A stretch of 64,000 nucleotides of DNA from Hexactinellida sp. DTS-2022 (taxonomy: Eukaryota > Porifera > Hexactinellida): positions 6,017,042 through 6,081,041 of the forward strand of contig JAPNXP010000010.1 of NCBI GenBank assembly GCA_028753945.1. Direction: 5' to 3'. Positions 34,901 to 46,900 of this stretch are shown one piece after another (within the stretch, counting starts at the first letter, position 1; every line of letters begins with the position of its first letter). A program made the position numbers and the translations under genes. The notes under the pieces were generated by a model. It did not search any database and was not told the origin of the DNA. It saw only the letters and a program-made list of their open reading frames with translations.

Positions 34901-37900
34901 TATCATATTTCAGGCACTGGATTATGCGTTGCCAAACTAATTTAAGTTATAGTTTAGCTTTAATTGTTAAATGTAATTACTATTTTCAGTGGTGATATAC
35001 TCAATAGGAACAGGTTATGATCTCTTTTTGTCGAAAAGAAAATACCTCGTTGGTATAACACGGTTTAGCTCTGGTAAATAAATACATTGTTCTGATCCTT
35101 TTCAAAGCTTTTATACAGTAGATGTCGGATATAAGGACACCGGTTCTAAGAACATATCGGATATAAGAACACTATGTTGGAAAACGGTTGCCATATACCC
35201 TATATAATTTATGAAGGTTATAAGAAGTTAATAACATTCCGGTTATAAGCACATAAAGTGCAGTTCCCGACGATGTGCTTATAACCGGCATCCACTGTAC
35301 TTAGTGACACCTGTTAATTCAATGTCGGATAAAGTGAACAAATTTCGACGGTTGTTCATACTAACGAGATTCTATGATAGTTATAACCGACAATAATACA
35401 GTTAGGACTATGAGTATCCTTTGATTAATATTGCCAATAACTTGGTATTTTGGATGATATTTTATATTTAGAAAATGGCCAACACTATAAATTGAAATTC
35501 TAAGCCATTTCCATGTGTAATAATGGATGGTCTATTGATCTTTAAACTATACACAGTAAACTCCCGGTATAACGAAGTGCTTGGGAGCTGTAAATCCCTT
35601 CGTTATATTCGGATATTCGTTATAAGCAGAGCATATTAAATATTCATTTCGTTATAACGGGAGTTCACTGTATAATACAAATTCAATTAAATAACTGTAG
35701 CGAGATGTCAATGAACGAAGTTATTCCCTACTTCCCTCTCTATAATGTCGCTATTGAATTACAGAAACCAGGAACAGAAAATTATTTCGCTCATTTGAAG
35801 TCAGTATGCGAATGTGATGGTAAAGATAATCCATTTGGATTCCTGAATAAATTAATTGATAAAGTGGAAATTGACCCAGATGAAAAACCACCTAACTATG
35901 AATTCTTAATTGAAAAAGTTAAATTTTCATCTAAACCTAACACGCCACTTTTGTATCAAAACAAAGGAGCAATAATTCTGAATATGTTAGGCTGCGTAAC
36001 AGCAATACCCAAACTAGTGACACAACATGCACCTAATTTTGGTTCCAATTTAAAAGTTGTTAGTTCTGATCCCAACATGGAAAGGGATGGTATGGTAGCA
36101 AAAAAACTCGAATGCTCTGTTTTAATCGTAAAATTCGACATTGACCATCTTTGTGGGATGGCATGGCCAAGTTTTTTATACAAAGATTTTCGAAAAAACA
36201 CAGAAAAAATATGTCTCGAGCCACTACCTGAAATTGATACAAGCAAAATAACAACAATTGAAGAATGCAACGATTTATTAAAGTCAATGCTACTAAGAGC
36301 AAATTGTGACACTATTATCATCGTGATATTGGGATTCTCTGCTAATAATAAAAAAGAATCAATGGAGAGTAACTTCGTATTGCCATCACCAAGTCATAAG
36401 GTTGCAAACTTAGTATACAGTCTCAAGAACTTGTACAGCTTAATTGACACAGACGAAAAGTTATCCAAGAAAAAGAAAATCATTGTTTTACTAACTCTAC
36501 CCTCAAAACAATTGAGGTATGAGAAAAAGGATGAATTATTAGCGGAGGAAGAAGCAATACACCCATATTACCTTCCAGTAAATTCCATTCTTTTGACATC
36601 ATCTGTTGCTCAATTTAATAAATTTAGAACGAAAGTTGTCAATAACCTGGCACCGTTCTATAAGAGATTATTGGGTAACTTAAAGATAGTTAAATCGGAA
36701 GAACACCTTGTAAGGTTTTACGATACATTATTGAAATCCACAGAAATACGTTACTTTAACAACAAACTTGACAAGAAACTTATTTTAACGCCGATGAAAG
36801 AAGAGAAATTTCAAAAAGGTATTTTCTGTCTCATTAGTATCAATAAGTCTTCAGAAAAGCATCAGAAGGATTACGATTTCTTAATTGGTGAAGTACAGGA
36901 ACACATAGTAAAAAATAGGAATTGGGTATTTAACGAAGGTACAACAACTGAGCTAAGCGATAGTGGCAATGATTATTCCGATGAGATTCGAGATTTTGTC
37001 ACCGGTCTCGAAAAATACATAAAAAAAGAACCTAAAAGAGATTGTATCATAGTAATGATAATCTGCTATAACGAATGGAAAAGCAAACAGGAATCTATTG
37101 AGGTATATTCTAATATTTTCAGAGCATTATCCGAACAAATCGAATACGAATATAAAAGTCTACCAACTGTATGTATCATACACGACTCTTTATGGTGCGA
37201 GTTAAAGGTAGGAAATATAACTGTTACTGCATCGGAATTCCATTATAGGAAAGAGGACACAAAACCTTTCGAGAAGATTGTAGCGGAATATCCTAATATG
37301 TACTTTGTGTTACCATATCCAGATTACGGGGTCGATTTATTTAACCAACTACAAGAACCACACTCAAGAAGCCTGAGAGACCTAAACACTGTGAGTCTCA
37401 AAAAGAAACAAGTGAACGCAAATACAAAACTATTTTCGGAGGTAATTTATAAATCAGAAGATTTCATATTTCCAGCTATGAAATCTCCAAGGGTTGATAC
37501 TTAAACTAACTCATAATTGTGTGTATTTACTCCCATAACCAGTTAGTTACATATTTAGACTCCTATTCGGTACTGATAATAGAGATTGAACTCTCCATTA
37601 GTAACTAGATAGCTAGCACTGTATTAATCAATTCGTTGTGTGTGTAATATTGTATATTTCGGGGTTGAATGTAAATGTGTAGGATATATCGGTCAACCTT
37701 TCAATGAAAAATATCGCCTAAAGGTAAATTTTTGATGTTACAAAATATGTCCTACTAGTAGTGCCTGAAAAAAAAAATCAAAATTTCCCAATTTTTAAAA
37801 ATATAGTAGATGCTCTTTAAAAGGGCACCAGGGGACCGTCGAAATCTGTTCGTTTTATCCGAAGTCACTTGCATGCATTTGTATAGGCTAGGGGAATTAA

Positions 37901-40900
37901 ACCTTGTACTCCTTAACCGATATTTCCAGGTATTCATCCAGGCAAAATTTATGTGCGCCTAGATTAAGTTTGAGCTCGCTCACACGCGCCTATAATACTC
38001 AATTTGCATTACGATATTGGAGCATCTCTCGATTTTACGCGCCTAGAAAAGTTTCCTTTCAAAATCACTCGCGCCTAGGTGAGTTGCGCACGCCTGTTTG
38101 AAACCCTGGATATTTCGCCTTATCAGTGTTCCTATTAACGAGTCTACTGTAGTTTGTACATAACTGAGTTAGAGAATTAGAGAATGGCCACAAGGGATGG
38201 TGGGTTTGATTCTGGTGAGATAAAAAGGTTATCTACTCTATCGCAAGAAATAGAACACGTTTTTAATCTCCTCCGGAAAATGTTAGATGAAAAGAAGAAG
38301 GAATTATTAGGCGTAGTTTCAGAAATGAGGAACTTATATCAAAAGCAAAGCGCGTTGAATCAAAATATTAATCAAATGGAGTCCGTGATTAAAAATATGT
38401 ATGTTACACTATCTGAGAAGTTAATTAGTGAAAAAAATGATCAAGGCTTGAAATGGTGGGAAATTAGGATAAGTGAAATGAGGAATGAAATCAATAAACT
38501 AGGATCTGTTTGCGAATTGAAGTTAGTTCATAGTATTGAAACTTTTGTTGATTGTATTGAGAATATTCAGTTAACTACATCGGGAGCAATTAATTCGGTG
38601 ACAGATGGAATTGAGTCAGAAAATTTATGTGGAACTGTTGTATTCGCGAAAATGGACAAGGTTTTGAGGCCTGGAATTATGGTATTGCCTGACCAAAACA
38701 TGCTTTACAAAAAATTTTGGGAAAAAACTGCTAGTTTGTTTATTGAGCCTATTCTTGAAATGGATACCTCAGGTATCGATACAGTAGAAGACTTTAATAG
38801 TAGGATGCTACAAGTTCCTAGAAAAACAAAATCAGAAAATATTTTTATTGTTATTTATGGATTCTCTGCTTGTAACAAAGAGGACATATATTTGGGAAAC
38901 TTTATTTTACCCTCTAAATTTAAAAATGTCGCAAATGAAGTTTATAGTTTGAAAAATCTTTTCGCGTTAGTCGATTCTAACGAATTTGCTCATAAAAAGA
39001 AATTCATCGTTTTATTACCAATCCCATCGAAAGAGGACAAATTTGAAGATGATGGTTTTATTTATAATGAAGAAAAACATAAATACTATTTACCAGAAAA
39101 TACTGTTGTTTTGGAATGTTCAGATGTCGATCATACAGTAGCTAACATGAAAAGCGAAGAGCTAAAATTGTTTTACCAAGCTTTGATGAAAGGAACAACA
39201 TGGGATTGCCAAAAGAGACTTTCCAAAGCCATTTTAATGGATAACCTTAATAAAGCGACTGTGGCCTTTCATGCAAAAATTGGAACAGGTCTTTTCTGTC
39301 TAATAGGTATAGATAAGTTTTCAGAATGGTCAGAGTCAGATTTTTTTCAATATGAAATACAGGATCATATTGTTAAAGCTAGGAATTGGGTATTTGGCGA
39401 AGATACAACACTGCAGTTAGAAAACAGCAGAGATGAATATCCATCATTAATTGAAGACTTTGTGAGAGGTCTGAAAAAATACATTACGAAACATCATATA
39501 GAATCTATCATAGTACTAATAGTCCGTCATGAGAATTGGGAAAGCAAACAGGAATCTATTGAGGTATATTCTAGTATTTTCAGAGCATTATCCGAACAAG
39601 TCAAGTACGAATATAACCTACCAACTGTATGTACCATACATGACTATTTATGGCGGAGGGAAAAAATAGACAATATACTTGTCACATTCGATTTCTATTA
39701 TACAGAAGAGGACACAAAACCTTTTGAGGAGATTGTAGCGAAATATCCTAACATGTACTTTGTGTTACCATATCCAGGCTATGGAATAGATTTAATTAAT
39801 GAACTTAACGAGCCACATTCAAGAAGCCTGAGATCTAAATACGATGAGTCTCAAAAATAAAGAAAGGACGACACAGCAAAGACACTTTTCGAAGGTAATT
39901 TGTAACTCAGAAGAAATGGATTTCATATTTCCAGCTCCGAAAAATTACACCTAAACATCTCATCGTTTGTATTTAGGAATTATCTCCTAAACCTGTGTTA
40001 AATATTTATTCAGTATTTACCTTTGAGTTGAACTCTCCAATGGCTAGATAGCGTGATAAGTTATATAATCACTGTATTGACTTTCTTTTTGAGTGATTAT
40101 TGTGGTGTGTGTATTATTTATTTATTTATTAGTAGCAGGGAATCAAAGGTTCACGAACGAACGTACAACGAACTGAATAATGAAAAATTACAAATATTAA
40201 TCCATAAAATATAAATTTTTGTATAGCATCTTATGGGGTACCGCAAGACGTTCCAAAATTACAATGGGGACCAAATGTCATTTTTCCAAAAAGTTTGGGC
40301 AAACTGTTCAAAAGTATAATTCCTTTCCTTTCACCAACTAAAAGCGAACTGAACAAACACTGGTGGATTTGAAGTTAGGAGGTGAACGTGAACAAACTTA
40401 CAGATGAACTGAATTTGAGTTTATTCAGTTCTTCGTGAACCTTTTACCTTTCTCTGATAGCAGCTAGTTTGTTATATTAAATTATAATGAATGCCGGTTA
40501 TAAGAAGATCGTCGGGAACTGCATATAATGTTCTTAGAACCGGTATAAATTATATAGGGTATATGGCAACCGTTTTCCAGTAGAATGTTCTTATAACCGG
40601 CATCTACTGTATTAGGAACCAAAACTTACATACTTACCTAAACTTCTTTAAACTTACCAAAAGTCCAAAACTTACTTAGCTAAACTTACTTACCAAATTT
40701 ACTTACCAAAACTTACCTAAGTCATATAGATAGAATCCTTCCTCTAATTCCTTATCCTCATGATAAGGTTTGTATTGCAATACTGCATGTTGCCTCGATA
40801 TAGTAACGTGATCCATACGTACATCACAAATGTCTGTTCTACCAAACAATGTCATTGAGCGTCCGTGAAGGTCTATACTAAACGAAAAATAAAGTAACCA

Positions 40901-43900
40901 CCTTCAAAGAATGAATAACTCCAAAATATGAATACTTTTCCTCAATCGCAAAATATCCTCATTACTTTAGACACACGTTATGATAAATCATGAAAGTGAA
41001 CATCTCTAAAAAGTGAACACTTTGGCTGGTCCCCAGGGTGTTCACTTTCTGAAGGTTTTACTGTAATGAATTTCAATCAGTGTATACAATGACTTATGTT
41101 TTTTAACATCAAAAATTCACCTTTGCAAAGCCAAGTTTTGACATTAAAAAGGTGTTGGCCGATATATAAGAAACCCTTTTAAATTATATAAGTCAATCTT
41201 ACTCCTAAATATACTAATGGGTAAGATAAGTTGTTATATCCTAAATGTAATAAAATGATCGAAAAACTGTACTAGCATTGTTCTTGAGTGATTGAAAAAA
41301 AATTGGGTTAAATTTGTAATAATAAATTATTGTCCAAAGTTTTTGTCCTCAAAGCATAGTTCCTATAATAAAGATTCACGTATATTATTTGTCCACATAA
41401 ACAAACATTAATATATAGTGTATAAAAACAATTAAACTGTTTAGAAGGATTATTAATTTAATAGGAAGATCTAGCACCTTGAAAGTTGTAATGTCAGTAA
41501 GAAAATTATTGCAAGAGTAATGATTAAGAATAAATATCGAATTACAAAATAGGCAATGAAATATAGTAGAAAAATAAAACCATAAACTGTATAATCAAAT
41601 AATATATTTTAAAATCGGTACCAAGAAATGAATCGAGTTAAAGATCATTTAGAAAGTTTGGTTAAATGGATGCGAATAGGGGATATTGAAAAATTTAAAT
41701 CAGGACTATCAGATATTTCCTTGGAAGAGTTATCATCACCACTTAGGGATGGAAATGGTGGAAGTATACTGCATTTAGCGGCAGAAATGGGTTGTTTAGA
41801 AGTAATGTTTGTGTTGATACAACATGGTGTTTGTTCATCTGTTGAGGATACACATAAGGCAACGCCTTTGGAGATTGGAATTCGAGGGAAATTCAAGGAA
41901 ATTAAAATCATTTATATCATCATTGGTTAGTTTGGTTTGGAATTATGTACCGTTTTTCCATGAAAAACTCTGGACCAGTATTTAGAAAATTTTAATATCA
42001 AAAAGGATATGGAAATGTGTATTGGAAAAATTTTGTGTGCCAAATAGGGGTAATTTTTCACATATGTTTTCAGTGGAATACTGTTCATAATTTGGGAAAA
42101 CGGTAAACAATAATAGAAAAATCTTGTTTGTTTGTGTTTATACAAACTTTTGTTTAGATTTATGGAAATCAGTTTTGGAACAAGACTTGACTCTTTTAAA
42201 AAGGGTAAGTTAATTGGTCAATATAATATATCTCGTTAGTACGGACACCAGGGGACCGTAAAATGTGTTCGCCTTATCCGAAATTGTATTAACTGGTGTC
42301 ATTGTATTCAAAATGATTTGAAGGGGACTGAAATAGTGTTCGTATTGACTAACCGAAATTCGTATTAACCGTGTTCATACTAACGAGGTTCTACTGTATT
42401 AAAACCGAAAAGTATACCTTAATAGCGAGGTGACCAAAAGCAACTGAATTTAGAATAAAAACAAGGTTGTAAATTTTTGGTTTAAAATAATATCTATTTT
42501 TAGAATTTGGAGATCCTTAACGACACACTTGAGTTGGAGGAATGTAAGAAAAAGAGTGTTGAAATATTCACAAATACTCAATTGGATACACTTTTGTTAG
42601 AATCCTCTAGAGCTGGTCATATAAAGGTAATGGAAATTCTAATTCAGTACAAAATACGGAATTTTGAATTTGTAATCAATTCATTGCCAGTTGAATCGAA
42701 CTTTAGTATTTCATTTATTCGTCTTTGCAAATCAATTTCAGATGGAGAGACCAAACTAACAAGTTTATTTTTAGAAGGAAACCCAGATAAAACTGAATCT
42801 GAAAATGAAAAAATAATTCCTGAAATGAAACTTATACAACCTTTATTACAAGATGAATATTTTAAACTTAGCGTGTTATTTTTGTTAGCAGTTGAAAATA
42901 AGAATATTGTATCTGCATGCGAGATTTTTCTAAAATCAAAGAATTTTCTACTCAATAATGCTAGAAATTTGAATTTTTCTGGTTGTCTTTTGCCCGAAAT
43001 ACAAACTTTTTTTAACCTGCTACCTATCGACATAGATTTGATTGTAGAAGTTAATTTGAATTTCAATCGATTAACAACTCTCGACAGTTCATTATGTGAA
43101 CTTCCAAATTTAACAAAATTGAGTGTTTCACATAACAAGCTCTGGTTAATTTCAAGCGATATTCTACAAATGAAAAATCTTGTTCATCTAGATTTATCCT
43201 ATAATGTTATTTCAGAGTTACCAGCTATTTTTATCAGCAAAAAAATAAAATATTTATACTTACAGGGTAACCAATTCCGACATTTTCCATCTTGCCTTGA
43301 AAATTCATATTTAATCGATTTGAATTTAAGTAAGAACAGATTAGTGGATTTATCATCATCAATTTCAACAGTAAAATACCTCATGAAGTTAGATTTGAGC
43401 AACAATCCTTATTTATTACAACTTCCAACAAGTTTAGGTAAACTCCAAGTTGCATTAAATCTTGAAGGCACACAATCCCTAATGAACGTTCCAAGCTCAA
43501 TAGGAACCGATATTTGGGCTTTCTATAACCAAAGACTTGTTTCGGAAATAACTTATGAATTTTCTCAAATAATTTTGGTCGATGCCTGCAACGAAATTGA
43601 GTTTTTCAATGCAGCAAGAACAAATCTTGAAAACGAATTTGTAAGTTTACCTTTCATTAATTTGACAACTTATGGTGTTCCATTTGGGTTCCAACATGTG
43701 CATGAAATTCTAGCTAAACACTCAAATGTATATCTAATTATTTGGCAAATCGATGAAATTGATTTAAACGTGGTTCAAGAAATTTCAAATTATTTGGAAT
43801 TATTCGATTCCAATTCTCCAATACATATCGGTATTATATTCTCCAAATGTACAGAGGTCGATATTTGTGTGTTAAAGCAAGAACTTAAACTTGCCGAGGA

Positions 43901-46900
43901 TATAAAACTTCATATTCTTAATTACGAAGCAGGAAATAATCCAATATTTCATACGGGACCTATAAGGGATGAATTGATCCTTGATGCCCACTTGGTAAAG
44001 AAGATTTATAAAGTACCAGGTTGTTATATCGAAATTCAAGACACAGTCAAAAATTTGCGGGAGAATTATAAAAAAGAACATGAGCCTACTATTAGCAAAT
44101 CAGACTTTTGGGAAAAGATAAGAAGTTCATTGGATAACAGCGATTTATTCGGTGTACTTGAATTAGGCGCTATTATAGAATTCCTTGAAAACACAGGCTA
44201 CATTTCATATTTCCCTTCGAATAACCATGGATGCGAAGATATGATATTCCTCGATCCTGAATGGATAGTTGGCCTTGTTGAGCATATTATTGGACGTTCA
44301 ACTCATAGTTCCCTGTATTTAAATTCATACACAATCACACAGTTAGGGTTAGAAGAACTTTTCATCCGATATTCAAAATCACATCCACCCGCTGGTTTAT
44401 ACTATTTTCTCGCACAAAACGCAATTGCAATGCCACTCGAAGAAAATTCATGGTTTGTTCCTAGCGTTTTAACATCAGAGTTTTTGCCGGAAATTCCAAA
44501 TGCAAATTACACATTTTTTGCAATGGATTATCAACCTTGGAGTTTATGGGTTAGATTTATAGCTCACATTATCAACAGTTTACCTGCAATTGTGGCCCAT
44601 TATAATTGCCAAAAGGAATCAACACCAGAAGACATTGCTTTAACTCGATACAGAATTACAAAATGGGGAATATTATTACAAAAAAGCCAAAATTTTATTT
44701 TTCGTGTTATCAAGAAAAGAAACAATATTTTGGCTACAAATGGAATCGAATTATCTGTCCCTAAATCAGATAATGGATATCAAGTTATGAGACTAATTTA
44801 CTCCTATTTATACTCCCTCACAAAACATTGGTATCCGAAATTACTACCTGAATCTATTGCATATATTTACTGCCCGATTTGTATTGAAAATAATCTAAAA
44901 TCGGTCCACTGTTATTGTTGGATTTCTGCCATTTGTGAATTATTAGAGGATGTATCCTTAACTTGTCCAAATCACTCAGCGAAAATTCATATTTCAGAGC
45001 TTTTACCGTCGTTTTATCCAGAAGATATTTCGGGGGACATCACCACACAAAGTTCTAACTTTTCCCAAATACGACAATGTTCTAGTTTAGGCCTTGGAGT
45101 AGGGACTTTTAGAGATATGGATGTTTTATTCAAGGAATTTCCAAATATTACAGAGGGTACAATGAACAAAAAGAATTATTGGATTCAATTGCATAGCGCT
45201 TGGGCTGAAATTGAGATTTATTATGAATTGAGAAATTTGGAAACTCCATTTTTACACAAATTAATCGTTTTTTCAACAAAACCACTCATTTGCGCCATGG
45301 AATCTGGTCCAAGTTGTAGTTTAGAAAATCTAATTTTTGTCCGAAAAGTAGAGTTAAACTACAATTTCAAAGTTCGTATTTTAACACAAGTTTGTGAGGG
45401 ATTATATTTCCTTCATAAATCTAAAATAATGCATCGAAATATTTCAACTGAGTCTGTTTTAGTTTGCTCGCTATCTTACGAAACCGAAGTAAACGTTAAA
45501 CTTGGAAATTTCGATAACGCAGCATCAACAATGTTCATCGGATATCTTAAACAGAAAAAAGGCGAATACCCATCACCTGAAATGTTATCAAAAGACGGTA
45601 CAATGGAATACGAAGAAAGAACTGACATATTTTCATTTGCGTTCCTAATTTACGAAGTTTGTACTGGACTAAAAGCATTCGAATTCCAAAGAGAAAATAT
45701 AGAAGAACTTATAAATTACGGTTTTCGTCCAAATTGTCCTAACATGAACCAACTTGCTTTTGGGGTAATAAATTTAATGGAAAACTGTTGGAAAAAAACT
45801 CCATCAAAAAGGCCTTTTGCTGAAGATGCATTAAAACACTTGCAAGTTTCACTCACAGGCATTCTACAGGCACAACAAGAACTAAAAAAAATAGATGTGT
45901 TTTATCTCGCTGATATAACACAGGATTTTGATAGAAATCTAGTTATAGCACACGGTAATCAAGGTATCAAGCTTGATTTATTTAATCCGATGACGTTAAA
46001 TAGAATAACAACAACATTGATTCCATCACAGTTTATTGTCGCACTTGTTTGTGCTAGAAATTTCATATTTCTAAGTACAATCGAAAATAGTATTTTGGTA
46101 CTCTCCTCAAATACACTTGATATTCTTCATACGAAAGAATTGGATTCTGTTGTTATTTGTATTGAGATTGTAGGGGATATATTCCTAGCAGGTGATGAAA
46201 ATGGAAAGGTGACAATATTCGAAATGAATATAAATACCGGAAATATATCCCTGACTTACCAAATTGAAGCGAACTCAAATCCTATAAAAACAATCCTATT
46301 CAGTAAAGGGAAAGTATATTTAACAAGCAAGGAACATATTCATATTTTCTCGATCGATTTGATGGAAATGAAACATTATTTAACAAACAAAAATGTCAGG
46401 ACAAGTTTGAAAGAAATACAAGGTTTAAGAATAACACATTCAAACGATTGTTTACATTTCTACTATCGAAGAGAAATGGTTTTACACACTTGGGATGCAA
46501 TCAAAATGCAACCATTAACTCAAGATAATTTGACACCTCACGTTGTAGGTGATAGACAAAGACAAAAACATTACATAATGTCAATCGAGTCATGTGATCC
46601 ATGGTTATTCCTAGGCTTAAGTACAGGTTATGTTTATATATACTCTACTGTTGAACGAAAAACACAACTTTTAAACGTATTTCATGTACACAGCTCAAGT
46701 TTAAGATCCCTACAAATTCTGAATATTCAATGGCCACCTTCTACTATGCTATTCACACTAGGTGAAGGTTTTACAAATCTCCCAATGGCTAAAAGAACTG
46801 GACGAACACTAACTATTGTCAAAGAATCAATGTATAGATGTGTACTTGATATTTTCCCTGTTTTACCAAGAGATAGTGAAATTGAAGCGAACACATTTCA

